64,000 nt of DNA from Dryas octopetala (lineage: Eukaryota; Streptophyta; Magnoliopsida; Rosales; Rosaceae). This document shows, one piece after another, positions 11,791 through 23,763 of the stretch. Both the position numbers and the translations under genes were made by a program. How positions within the stretch are numbered: the stretch's first letter is position 1; each line of letters starts with the position of its first letter. The notes under the pieces were generated by a model. That model ran no database searches and was not told the DNA's origin. It saw only the letters and a list, made by a program, of their open reading frames with translations. Location: the NCBI GenBank assembly GCA_963921425.1, contig OY992839.1, positions 10,953,409 through 11,017,408 on the forward strand, read 5' to 3'.

Positions 11791-14429
11791 CTCTTCATCC
11801 CTCCCAAGAAAGGCATCGTTTCAAGATTATGACAACCAAATAGGTTTAAAGTCTGCAAATGAAGGAGATATCTTGTGCTTACAGGCAACGTGGAGATAGG
11901 CGTGTAACTCAGGTCAAGATACCTCAAACATAACAAGCCACCCAAGGATTCCGGCAAATCAGAAACATCACAGCTGTTCAGATCTAGCACTCGCAAATAT
12001 TGGAAACTGGAAAACATTTTATTTGTGTTCTCTAACAAGCCAGATTCTCCGATCAATAAATGTTTTGCTTCATATAGAATTTCTGGAATTGTAATAGCAG
12101 CATATCTATAAACAACAGATGAGTGTCGACTTTCAGCCAGGCTATTTGGAGGAGGACCATGTTCAAGTATCACATATTCGTTTCCAGCAGCATATCGTGC
12201 AAGATCATGAATGACATCATTCATTTTGTATCCAATTATGCCGCCACCATCACAAAGCTCTACTTCTTGGAAGAAAGATATCCACAACAACTCAGAAAAG
12301 TATTCTATCACCAATGTCTTCTGGACGCTTGCTTCCTTCTTGTGGAATGAAGCCTTCTGCCATCCATTGATGAATTAGCTTCTCCTTTTAGAATTCATAA
12401 TTTTTGGGAAATATGCAGCAGAATGCAAAGCATTGTCTGAGATGTGATGGCAGATGATGATAACTCAACATCAGGGCAGGTAAAACTTTATGTTGGCTTT
12501 CATCTAATTTCCAAAGTTCACAATCTCGCATAAACAACCATTGTTGTTCCTCTCTTTTAAAGCGCATTACACTTCCCAGACTTTTTGCTGCTAATGGTAC
12601 ACCTCCACATTTTTTGACAATCTGCTTCCCAATCGAACAAAGGCATGCATACTTCTCTTCTTCTCCTCGTCCAAAAGCCCGTTTCTTGAACAGAACCCAG
12701 CAATCACCCTCAGCCAAGCCCTTCAAATAATATGGGGACCTTGGGGAGTCCATCATGAATGCAATTTTTTTACTGCGGGTTGTGACAATGACACTGCATC
12801 CTTCAACACCCTGTCTAAACAGGGGTCTTAGTTTGTCCCAATCATCCTGGTCGTCGGTCCAAACATCATCTAACACAAGGAGAAATCTTTTGTTGTGCAG
12901 CAAATGCCAAAGCCGAGACTCAAAGTAGGTCAATCTCCGAGAACTTACATTCATCCTTTGTTACAGACTCAATAACTGTCTTCATGATCTTCTTGATATT
13001 GAAGTCTTCAGAAACAGATACCCACATCCGAACATCAAAGTGTTGGATTACCCTGTCATCATTATAAGCCAATTGAGCAAGAGTGGTCTTACCAATTCCT
13101 CCAATACCAATTATTGGAATACAAGTTGCCCATCCTTCTGGGGAAGCTTCAGAAGATAGTAACAGATTGACTAGCTTCTCTCTGTCATCCTTTCTTCCAT
13201 ATATATCTTTCTCGATGACAAAAGAGCTAGTCTCCCTTATGGTAGATCGTCGATCTATCATGCTAGGCTGCTCTTTAAAATTAAAGGTCCATTGATTTTA
13301 ACTATTAAATTTCAATAATTTTTGAGTTTAGGTACTAAAATTAAATAACATTTTAGATTAGGTACTAATTGAAAAGTCAAACAAAATAATAAAACAAAAG
13401 GTATTAGAATTTACAAATATTATATCACATGTCACTACAATAAAAAAATAAAAAAAATATTATATTACAAATATTACATTAATTTATACTATATTGTATT
13501 AAAAAAAAAATTAATCAAATCACAACTTAATTGTGACTGTTTTGATAAATTGAAAGAGACAACTTACACTACTATACTATGTATTATTTTGAGTAAAAGT
13601 AATTTTATGACCTCTATTTATACTATATTGTAGTATAATTTTTCTAAAAAAATTTTAATTAAGTCACAACTTAACTATGACTGTTTCACAACTTACATGT
13701 AACTGTCGTTCAGTCACAACTAAATTTGAAGTTGTGAGTGTCGTACGGTCACAATTAAATGTGAAATTAGCAAATTTTCAAGATAATATTAAACTCTCAA
13801 GGGCAATTTTGTCAAAACCTTATAAATTTTAATTAACACTCATCATATGTGGACCAAAGGACAAAAATGTCAAATGAAAAAGGTTCAAATCAAAGAGGCT
13901 AACATATTTGTGACATAATTTAAAAAACTACATTTAAATTTAGTAGTTCAATTGAAATATTATACAGTCTTTATGCTATACAAAAAAATTATTGAGATTT
14001 GATATTAAATCCTAATTTTCTATAAAATTAAACCCCAAGAGTCCCTCATTTAGCGTCATTTCTGACATCTGGAGCGTGTTTCTAATTTTTTCAGGATCAT
14101 AACCTTTTGTAATTTGAAAGCAGATAGGATCAAAAAACTTCACATTACACCTGTTGCCTTCGTAAGCGGTAAAGTAGTCCAGAAGGTCCTGAGCATCAGA
14201 AGCTGCATTCTTGAGGTTAATTTGACAGCCAAAGTCTGACAGCTTTATTGGTTAATTGTTGCTCTTCTGCATCTTCAAGAATAGCTTCAACCCTCACTAA
14301 GACACGTCGTAGGCTCTGGAGGTTGTCCTCGAATCCCCAGAATTTGAAAAACTTTTGCATGGCAGGGGATGCCAGTCTGTCGAAGAGCACTTGTAAAGCC
14401 GGGGATAAAACTATGCCTGCTGCATCCAT
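11791..14429 (-). pseudogene. Broken CC-NB-LRR copy (NLR-B)
   Basis: A close paralogue of NLR-A that cannot make a full protein. The start (14427-14429, MDAAGIVLSPALQVLFD) and coiled coil are followed by a frameshift near 14,215. A 737-base TIR element interrupts the segment before NB-ARC. The P-loop (GIGGIGKTTLAQ) and kinase-2 (LLVLDDVW) persist. An extra base near 12,925 shifts the frame, a TAA replaces a sense codon just after KNYEF near 12,388, and an extra base near 12,308 shifts it again. The gene ends abruptly in the early LRRs at 11,791, where it is joined to NLR-A upstream sequence, so about 540 C-terminal residues are missing. NLR-A and NLR-C supply the intact comparison. Confidence 0.93.
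13286..14022. mobile_element. 737-bp non-autonomous TIR element in NLR-B
   Basis: Both ends are flanked by the direct repeat TAAAATTAAA (13276-13285 and 14023-14032). NLR-A and NLR-C have this sequence once at the same place, so the insertion is exact. The ends are imperfect inverted repeats: TCAATAATTTTT lies 26 bases inside the left end, and its mirror lies 27 bases inside the right end. There is no coding capacity, and it is AT-rich with short repeated CACAACTTAA-type motifs. A 9-10 base target duplication is typical of Mutator-like elements, which is my best guess. Confidence 0.85.
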
Positions 14430-15051
14430 TTCAAACTATGCCTGCTCGCAGAACGTGGAATTGTAATATGGACAGATCTGATCAAGTGGCTGTGTTAACT
14501 CAAAGGAATTGTGAGTGGGATGGCTTTTTAATTGCCAAGTTGTTTCAACAGTTTGAAGTTATTGAATCACCAACATGCTTTCAGAAGTGGCATCATAAAA
14601 CTGATCACAAGAGATTAAAAGCCATTAAGACGGCTATGGCTACGATTCTTGTGCTTGGATAACAGAAAATAGCAAAGTGGCTTGCAGAGAAGGTGGTTCG
14701 ACAGTGAATGTGGTTCAGTTGTGGATCTAGGTTTTCCAGTGGGTTGTGTCATGTGTGCTCTGTGTGTTTGGTAAGTCTTGACGAATCAATTGATGGTGGC
14801 GGACAGGCAGACAATTAGTCAAATTTGGTTGGTAGGGTTTGACTCCCTGAATGTACTGACTACTGAGCCAAATTTGGCTTCCCAAGACATTAATCAAAAA
14901 CCATATTAATTCAAAGGATTTAAAGAACAGTTCTATGTGCATTTTCATAGGGTGTGAAACACAAATACATGTCAAGGAAAGAAAGCAACGATAATAATTA
15001 GGCTTTTTTCACTAATACCATATTATAAGGGGTATGTACAAATATCACTAT
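14430..15051. other. Upstream region of NLR-B and CACTA left flank
   Basis: About 14,430-14,845 matches the region upstream of NLR-A. From about 14,886 to 15,051 the sequence is nearly identical to 40,321-40,487, the unoccupied paralogue of the CACTA insertion site. No gene seen. Confidence 0.7.
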
Positions 15052-15375
15052 CACTACTACAAAATCCTTCATCAGGCACACCCACCAAACAAGGCCAATT
15101 AGTCTCAAAGGGCACACTTTGCAATGTCTATTGTTGTTATATTCACGGTTTGTGCGGTGGTGCGATTGGGAGGGGTATCTATTGTGACAATGTCACGGTT
15201 TACCTAACTGTGAATCCATTCAGACTGGGTCCCATGCCATTCTCATTAGCATACTTGAGCCAAGTTGATATACAAGTGGCTTTAAAGGAAAGAAGCCGCT
15301 GGTGTTCATGAAGCCACTCATTTTCATGCTCTCATGGTTGTGTAACCGTGAAACACTAAATAATATTAAAATATG
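15052..15375. repeat. CACTA left subterminal repeats
   Basis: Repeated short motifs follow the left terminus: TTCACGGTTTGTG near 15,151, GTCACGGTTTACC near 15,193, and a reversed GTAACCGTGAAAC near 15,342. Such arrays are the usual binding sites for the element-encoded TNPA-type protein. The role is inferred from family knowledge. Confidence 0.55.
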
Positions 15376-16050
15376 GCATAACATTGACATGATAAACATA
15401 TAAATATTGTATACGAATTATTCATGTATTTATTTTATTAAATGACCTTTGCCTTTCACCCTTGAGTATCCGTGCCATACTTCCATTAAATATATAAAAC
15501 TAATATATATACAATTGCTCATATATTGTTTCATATACAATAATATCAAATAATATATATACTTATAATAATGCTTATGTATTGAACAATTAGTTATTAA
15601 TAAATTGTAATTTTTGCCATAAAAAAATTTTAAATTGCCATGATAAATAAAACATTCAACTTTCACACATTTGCTTCACAATACTGATGAGTCTATAATT
15701 ATATTAGTTTGTTCAACAAAATAACTTGCCTATTTACATCCAAAATATACCCAATCTAAGTTCATCGATATGATTCTAACCCCTTTCTTACAAGCAATTC
15801 GAAATCTAACTATTATGAAAGGGTTGGAGTCCAAAGCATCATCTGCCATATATCAATTCCAAAATAACATTTTTTCCCAACATCTAAGCCAGTAAGTTCC
15901 TAAACCCATCATATCAGTACGTTCTAGCAATATAAACTATACTTAAGTCCCCACCATCATTTTCACAAAAGCGGCTATAATTCACCTGTCTATACCAAAA
16001 TGCTACCAACACTTATCCAAAAAGTTATAACCATACTAGCTTGGATCCAA
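15376..16050. other. Non-coding CACTA interior
   Basis: AT-rich DNA between the subterminal repeats and the end of the Ptta/TNPA-like gene; probably includes its 3' UTR. No gene seen. Confidence 0.4.
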
Positions 16051-18590
16051 TCATGGGCTGGGAAACTCATCATTTGCTGTGTTCGCATTGTCCACGGCCA
16101 TATCAGAGACATCGGAATCTATCATCAACATTGGATTGGCACCAACTGGTGGGGTTGCTTGAGCTTCTTTGGTGGCTGAAGCTTTTGACAACATCTGTAC
16201 CAAAGCCTGCACATCCAGCCCTTGGAGTGCTTGTACCCCTGCACCTGAAATAGCAGCAACTAAAGGATTGTTCAAACGGGCTTCAAATTCAGCCATCTTG
16301 TTTCGAAAATATTAATCTCTCTCTCTTGCTTCTTGTTCCTTCCTAGCTGCATCAACTTTGATTCTTTCAACTTCTGCACGCGCTTCTTCTGCTGCTTTAC
16401 GTGCTTCTTCTGCAGCAATTCGTTGTTGATCACATTGAGCTTGTAACACTTCGACTTGTCGTGACAATCCCCTTCTCTGTGTAACAATTCCAGGTACATC
16501 TTTCCATTCAACTCCAACCCCATAGCTGCGAACAGTATTGCGTTTTTCAGGCCCAAATTGCTCTGCATACAACTCATCATGAACATCTAGCGTAATTTCT
16601 CTTCCCTTCTCCTGCTCCCTCTGCTCAAGTGCAGTCAACTCATCCTGCATTAAAACAAAATAGACAACACCTTAATTACAGTTTAGTAGTATTGACATGT
16701 GTATATACTATAATCTAATTACTAAGGCACTTACAAAATGTTTAGCGACTTCTTCATTAACCGGCTTGAGTTGATTTTTCACTTTGCGGCTGTAGATGAG
16801 TTTGAAGAATGTTATACGGTCAAGCACTTCACCAGGGTGATCACGTTTCTGCACAAAATCAGCCTAGTAAACTTCAGGATCCAAGTACTTAATTAATAAT
16901 GAAAACATGAACCTAATAGATAAATGCAAATTTTTTTTCTACCATCACTATCTGCCAATATTTAAGAATTGCAAAATTAGACAAAACATCACTACAAAAT
17001 AACAAGAAATATACTCAATTTACATCTATCAATGTAGTTCTTTCACATTTCTTAGTGGAAAATCAATAGTCTAAATTTATCTCATCTTTATCATAATTGT
17101 AACCATTATGTAGATAAATGTTAACATGATCAGTGGCTAGCTCAAAGCATAAGCAAGCTCAGGATAATTACTTAATATAATAATATGTGTGATTCTTCTT
17201 TTGAGGCCATATAATTTTGCCTTTCTAAACTATTATGGATTTGAAGCAGCAAATAAGCATGATCATGAAAAAATACACCACTACTTTGGTCTATGCATTT
17301 GTACTATATTTATTAAGAAAGCAAGCATCACTAAAGTTAACTATCCTATATGAAAGTAGAACAAAATAAGATAATGCCAAAACTAGCATAAAATAAGCTT
17401 ACAATGTTCAAAACTATCATCCCCATATATAATTGGCTGATCAATCTTACTGTCAGAGAAATTGCCAAATTCTTTCACACTAAACCTCAACATTAGGTAA
17501 TGTATTAAAAACTCACCCATGCATGTCGCTTTTGGGCAAAGGTTTGTGTACCAGTGGTGTGATGCAGCCTCAATTGCCTTCGATTCCTCTTATTTATCCT
17601 TGAGTATTTCTATGTACAAAAATCCAAATGACAATGTTAATTTTTGACGCATACATGAGAATGTCGAAATTATGAATTGAAATATTAAGCCTTAATTTAC
17701 CTCTTTCTCTATGTCCCAATCAGCCACCAACAAGCGCCATTGGTTAATGTTAACACGATTATCATTGCAAATCCACCTAGCATCTATACCGACATTTGGG
17801 TAGTACCATTCCACCTTAAGATCATGCTTAAATTTCTTCCAACGGTCATTCAACTTTGCCTTTGTTATCTTTTCAATTGCTGCCTCCTTACCTAATGTAT
17901 CCGGATCCGACCAGTCAAGAGCTTCCTGCATAATGTGTTTGTACATACGCATCATACATGAGCACATGAATAAATTTATAATGCATGATATACTGAAACA
18001 ATTGGCCTGGTGAAAGAGATCTTTACCTTCACATCCTTCCATGCTTTCTCTACTCTGGTTCCCTTTATAAACAATCTGAACGACTTCACGTTGATTGGAA
18101 AGTAAGAGGCATCTGTTGCTATTATCCCCACAAATCTTGAAAACTTTGCACATTGGTCATCTGGTTCAACTGCCTGCCCATGTTCATTGAATACCAACTT
18201 CTCTAGTTTCGTTACAGCAAATTTTCTCTTATTTTTGCCTCTTCCTAATCTCTTGCGCTTACCTAGTTGTGAATCAGTGCCCATTTCATTCCCCACATCA
18301 TTTGTTGGCCTCGATGATTCACTATTTTCAACCAAAAGTTCATTTGGTTGCCAGGTTGAGAAACCCACTACATTGCTCGATCCATTGGTTTGATTTGGTG
18401 TTTGGACACCTATCTCATTGTCAGTTTCATTAACGTTGTGTATGGTATCATCATTCACACCGCTAAGCAATGTGTACATAATGTCATCGCTATGTCGTAA
18501 ATCATAGCCATTTAGTGGAGGTTGGGTCTCGTGGTCTTGTGCTAGGTTAGTGAACAAAGGTCTAGTATCAGGTACGTAGTGATTAAGCAT
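16051..18590 (-). pseudogene. CACTA second gene, Ptta/En/Spm (TNPA-like) protein, five exons with an in-frame stop
   Basis: Five exons join in phase 0 with GT-AG borders: 18590-18027, 17925-17701, 17609-17517, 16848-16735 and 16644-16051. The ATG is 18588-18590. The N-terminus is acidic and low in hydrophobics, followed by a basic GKRKRLGRGKNKRK nuclear-signal-like stretch. Then come segments typical of the plant Ptta/En/Spm transposase family (DARWICNDNRVNINQW, KRHPGEV-like KRDHPGEVLDRI, FGPEKRNTVRSYGVGVEW), and a charged coiled coil (AEEARKAAEEARAEVERIK). A TAA at 16312-16314 interrupts the last exon, after which the frame continues open to 16051 (YFRNKMAEFEARLNNP). That stop would remove about 86 C-terminal residues, so the copy is probably defective. 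In other elements this protein binds the subterminal repeats. Confidence 0.85.
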
Positions 18591-18616
18591 CTGTACTAAT
18601 AAAGAACATTAAAAAT

Positions 18617-18987
18617 CAAATAAATTGCAAAGATCCAAACATACATAACTCATGGAAATTCACCATAGATGAAGCTAGATATAAGGGCGAATGATAACTA
18701 AATTCACCATCTTTGGTGTGATCCAACTAATATTAATTAATAAAAATAAAAACAAGTACTGAAATAAGGCTGAAAGTTCATTAATGCTGAAATTGAAAAA
18801 GAAAAAGTTGGTGACACACCCAAAAAAGAAAAAAGAAATGAGGAAGTGCATAGTGGGGACTGTGGAGAAATATTCAAATGGACATTACTCTGTTCTATAT
18901 TGACTCTAACTTGCTACCTTACTCTGTTCTCAATCTGCCTCCCTTCACCATCCTCCTGTGTTGTCAAGGCTAGCTGGTATGCTCTAA

Positions 18988-19042
<55 letters not shown>

Positions 19043-20225
19043 AATATTTAAATTATAGTTAATTAATATGTTAAGCTTTAAGTTTGAAACATATTGCAGC
19101 TGACGTGATCTTATAAGGATTTCAAATTGGGTATGTATTTATGTTTGTATGCCCAAGTTTTTTTAAGGGGGGTGGTTTAAATTAGTCATTTTCCTTGTTG
19201 TCTTAACGTGAGAATTCACCGATTGTCAAACAAGCGTATTCTAATATGATTAGCAAAGTTGTTTTACTTTTCTTTCGGTTGTGGTTTTCATTTGCAGAGT
19301 GCTAATTCAACTTATTAGCTATGCTTGTCGAGTGTTTGTCTATTCTTGCAGTAGCTAATAATTCATGGATGATGATGATTATGCTCCAGAGGGGAAAAAA
19401 GTTGCTGGTCTCACTTTTGGTCTATTTATATTAAGCAATCTTTTTGCCTTTTGGATCTATTTATATCAAGTAGAATTGTGTTGCTCCTCCTAGTTTATTT
19501 TCAACATGCCAATGCTCTTTTGTTAGAAAAGCTAACTTGTTAAGTATAACTAATCCTAACCAACAATTAACAAATCTCTTATATCAAGCTACCATTCAAA
19601 TAAACTTTACTGTGTTTTTTCCCTGAATGTCAATATGGTAGTTGTTCATATCTCAGCATACTAACATTTCATGACACAACGTACTACTTGTGCGAATGGA
19701 TTATGGAACACAGTGATTGTACAACAATTTAAAGAACAATGCCCCTGTACAAAATAAAAGTATTCTTCACTTGATTGTATAGAAAAAAAGACAATTACAA
19801 ATGTGAATAAGTGATTGTTAGATTTGTCCTAAACCATGTGGTTAATTAACCCGATTTTAAACGAAATCTAAATCTTCAGAACAATTTCATTGTTATGTTG
19901 TTTATGATTATTACTAGAAGTCAGAAGTCTTATTACCAAAGTTTTCCATTTCTTGGAAATATTTGAACTGACTGTCTGAGTGTCTGATTAAGTTGTTCTA
20001 CCGCCAAAGCTCAATTCTTCAAATGTATACAAGTGGCTGATTAATGAGTTAAATAATTGCAGAAAACAAAGCCAGTGTGACCATGAATATTAGCTCAAAC
20101 AACAACACCAATGCGGTATAGTCAATATAAGCAAGCATATATGAAAACTCAAATAAATTGCAAGGACCCAAACATACAGAACTCATGAAAATTCACCATA
20201 TATGAAGTTATAAAGGGCGAATGAT
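18617..20225. repeat. Pair of ~80-base direct repeats 1.53 kb apart
   Basis: The segment about 18,617-18,700 (AAATAAATTGCAAAGATCC, ACTCATGGAAATTCACCAT, AAGGGCGAATGATA) recurs at about 20,148-20,225 with a few changes. It lies just upstream of the TNPA-like gene and encloses a CT tract. It may mark a duplicated leader/promoter or the edges of an insertion; I could not identify an element between the copies. Confidence 0.55.
18988..19039. repeat. CT microsatellite
   Basis: About 52 bases of almost pure CT dinucleotide repeat with one interruption. Confidence 0.9.
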
Positions 20226-21313
20226 ATATTTAGAGAGATAGACAGAGCTAGCGACATGAGGTTATTCAGAGAGAGCGAAAGAGAGTGTGAGAGAGTATTA
20301 TCTACCTTCAAGAATGGCAAACAAGCATAGTCCTGAATTGCCAATGAATTTTGAAGCTCCAACTGACCAAGAAATTCGCACACTATGGCGACGATCAACA
20401 AGAACGCAAACGTACCCTGAGTCATCAGGTGGAACTGAACAGGGAACATTGGAGTTTAGATAAGTATCGACTGGGTGTTCTTAATTAAGGAGATGGGCTT
20501 ATAATGGGGTCCTAAAAACAAATTTGGCTTATAATGGAAAAAAAAAATCTAATTCCACTTAAATTACAATAAAATAATCTCACTCAATATAAAATAATAA
20601 AACTTAACAAAATATCTGAAATAATTGGAGGGAGAATGTACCTAATGGAGGGATAATGATTTTCAAAGGTCTTAAAAATATAGCGGCAAATTTCAAAACC
20701 TTCATTTTGGAAAAAAAATATATCACCCTGCTATTATTGAAAAAATAAACCCTTGCACTTTATTTTCCATATTTCACAGTTTTCCAATATGTGTCATAAT
20801 GCATTCAATAACTCACACCGGTGTAAAAATAGGCGCCAATCATTCAGCTGAGCAATTCATTCCTATTGTTTCAACTTTATCTGTGAGGAAAACAAGCGGG
20901 AAATTAAAATATATTCCCTCCAACCATTCTGAGTTGCCTCCTTTAGTTTCATCCATCAAACAGTAATGGATATTTTTGCAATAGCTGTATTCCAATGTTT
21001 GGGGTTAGATTAAAATATGCTTACTATATTCCAATGTATGGGGTTGGATGAAAGAAGAGGATGGGTTGTTGTGCGGCATGTAGGTATGGCTTGTCCTACA
21101 TCAGACTACTAGGCAAAATATATAGCATAAAATAAAACATAATACATAGACTGCTTCTGCATTCTTAATAATACATCTAAATAAAACCAGTCATTGCTAC
21201 TAATATGGTCACAAGTAGCAAACATATATTACATACATGGATATATGCATGATATAGGTAATACAGTCAAGTCAGCAACTTTTTTGGGCAGTGGCAAACT
21301 TCATGCTCTTGAG
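20226..21313. other. CACTA interior, no gene seen
   Basis: An 88-codon minus frame at 20183-20449 begins with a hydrophobic stretch, then a GT dinucleotide at AAG|GTAGAT that could be a splice donor. It may therefore be a leader exon of the TNPA-like gene, but nothing confirms this. The rest is AT-rich with no recognisable domain. Confidence 0.3.
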
Positions 21314-21488
21314 CTATTTTCCTGACTCCAATCTGTAGGTCTCTCTCAGATATTCTTCGTAATCATTGTCAGTATCATCTTTGGTTCCTAGCCGAGTCAT
21401 CCTCGCCCTGTTTGCTCTTTTCTTCAGTCGAACCTTGCGAGGTTCAGGATTTGGATTAACAGCTCCATCTTCATGTTGCTTGTGCTTC
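21314..21488 (-). pseudogene. Unidentified terminal coding exon inside the CACTA element
   Basis: A 58-codon open stretch on minus follows a good acceptor (CCCACTGCATATTAG) at 21,489 and ends at TAG (21314-21316). It reads RKHKQHEDGAVNPNPEPRKV and then a very basic/acidic tail (LKKRANRARMTRLGTKDDTD, then NDYEEYLRETY). Codon texture looks like a real C-terminal exon, but the preceding exons are not visible. It could be an extra CACTA exon or a captured host-gene fragment. I do not recognise the family. Confidence 0.4.
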
Positions 21489-21730
21489 CTAATATGCAGT
21501 GGGAAACGACAATCTCATGTAAGCTGTGAGTAAGCTGTTAATAATTTTTGACAGCAAGTGAAGACAGCAAAAAAAATTAGAGCAAATCTTTAATTAAGTT
21601 TCCACTTAATTGATCAATTAATAAACAAACATCCCCATGTGATAAAACATCCAAACTCATTTAAAACAACTCTTGGATCTTAAAGATCACTTTTTAAAAT
21701 ATATTAAAAGTTTGTCAGCAAGTGGAATCG

Positions 21731-22330
21731 TCACTGAAAGTCCGGTCTCCAATTGAGAGAACCGATCCTCAAGCCCAGATATACAGAGCCACACTTACTG
21801 GAGGACCGGTCCTCAAGCCAATAAAATCAGAGCCACGCTTACTGGAGATCCGGTCCTGAAGCCCAGAAATTCAGAGTAACACTTACTGGAGGTCCGGTCC
21901 TCAAGAGAGAGGACCAGTCCTCTAGCCCATAAATTCAGCGCCACGCTTACTGGAGGACCAGTCCTCAAGGGAGAAAACCGATCCTCTAGCCCAAAAATTC
22001 AGAGGCAAACTTACTGGAGATCCGGTTCTCAAGCCCAGAAATTCAGAGTCACACTTACTGTAGGTCCGGTCCTTAAGACTAGAACTTCTGATTCACACTT
22101 ACTGGAGGTCCGGTCTTCTAGTCCAGAAATTCAGAGCCACACTTACTAGAGGTCCGGTCCTCAATAGAGAGGACCGGTCTTCTAGCCCAGAATTTCTGAG
22201 CCACACTTTTGGAGGACCGGTCCTCAAGGGAGAGGACCGTTTCTCAAGCCCAGAAATTTCTAAGCGACTTACTGGAGGTCTGGTCGTCACATGGTGAGGT
22301 CCAGTCTTCAAGCCTTAAAAACAAACACGA
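21731..22330. repeat. Minisatellite of 44- and 64-base units around GGACCGGTCC
   Basis: About eleven units in tandem, most ending CACACTTACTG. Short units (starting near 21,800, 21,844, 22,016, 22,060, 22,104) are 44 bases. Long units (near 21,888, 21,952, 22,148, 22,211) are about 64 bases because they hold a second copy of the ~20-base GAGGTCCGGTCCTCAAG-type core. The core is nearly self-complementary (GGACCGGTCC). The same core recurs in a separate array at about 24,484-24,850. Confidence 0.85.
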
Positions 22331-22750
22331 GTACACTTACAAAGTTACACTTACAAATCTCCCCCTTCCACATTTCCAAGACAAAACCTCTTATAGATAA
22401 AGATACAAGACACAAGACACAATTTAAGGACATAAACCTATACTAAGTCTTGCACTTGCAAACAATAGAAATGACAAACAAACACAACCTGTGGAAAGCA
22501 AGGGAAATAAATGGAAAGCAAGATAGAAAAGATTCAATGTGAATTAAGAATTGAAGCACAACAAAATATTACAACCATTGAATCAGTTCAAAAAGATCCC
22601 AAAGTTAACTGAAAACACTACATCTCCCCCTTTTTGGCTAGGAAAAACCAAAGGCCTATACAAGAAGCACGAAGGATAAAAATCAGGTAAGCGATCCTTT
22701 AGTTCGCTTTGGGTCGAGTGGATATCGTGCAGATCCCCAGTATACCGCTG

Positions 22751-23763
22751 CTAAAATGCATCCATGCGGTTATCAAAAGCATCCAGGCGAGAATTAACCA
22801 TTGAGAATCCAAGGTCAAGCTGCTCCATGATGTAGACAAAGTCAGGTGCAGCAGGAACTCCAAAAGAAGACGGCAGAGGGAGCAGTAGGAGCTGGAGGAA
22901 TCGCCTCAGGAACTTGAGCAACCACAGACCAGGAGTTAGCATCACTTTTGCGCAAAATCCATCCGTCAATCGGACCATCCGGATCCCATAGTGGATCATC
23001 ATCCATCACAGGAATCTTGGAACGTTCGGCAAGGCGAGTGATGAGACAAGGAAACGAAAGTTGAGAATTCACATTTCTGACCGTGCGACCACATTCCACA
23101 AGATGAGAGAAAATGATGTCCTCCAAAGGAACTGGAACATCAGGGGTATTCAAGGCAATCATTAACCTACACGCTTCATCAGAGATGCGGGATTTTTGAC
23201 TCGTGGGATAAACATTGCATCGAACAAACATAAATAGCATACGGAATAGTTGTGTGCAAGAATCAGAGATGACGCGATGAGAAGCAGGGGGAACAAATGT
23301 TGGTGCATCATAAAGAGTGGTGATAATGTGTTCCCGTGATAAGGAAGAAGTGAACTTAAGAAAATTTTTATAATCAGTTTTTCCAGAGGAGGGTAGTTGA
23401 CAAACAATACGAATGTCATCACGAGTGATCATACATTTGTGCTCCCGAAGAAACACATGTGAATCCTTGGTTACTTTGAAATCGGCAGGAAAGTTGGCAT
23501 AAAACTCACCAACAAGATTGGTATTGTATTGAGGGAGGGATTCGACATATGGTCGCAGACCACGTGCCGCTAAAATATTCACAAAGGCAGCACTCATGTC
23601 TCGAATGACAATTGGACGCTCAGAGATAAAACCTCTCTCTTCTATCACACCCCAACGGGCTTCACAGTCCGCATTGCGAAACCGTCTATACTAACTAGGG
23701 GAATCCCTAGGAATAGGAGTCTCTTCCTGAGGTTCGGAAGAACTCGCTTGAGATTTCCGTCTC
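22751..23763 (-). pseudogene. Plant transposon-protein-like fragment, degenerate
   Basis: The longest frame (22842-23648, 268 codons) contains GFISERPIVIRDMSAAFVN, LVGEFYANFPADF, MITRDDIRIVCQLP and PLEDIIFSHLVECGRTVRN. The arrangement resembles the 'putative plant transposon protein' domain found in many plant repeats. Reading upstream in the same frame gives YRRFRNADCEARWGVIEE behind a TAG stop. Downstream a frameshift near 22,850 is followed by a coiled-coil-like tail (MEQLDLGFSMVNSRLDAFDN) that ends in another stop. It is framed by GGTCCGG repeat arrays on both sides and nested within the CACTA element. The family assignment rests on recall of motif texture, so treat it as tentative. Confidence 0.5.
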
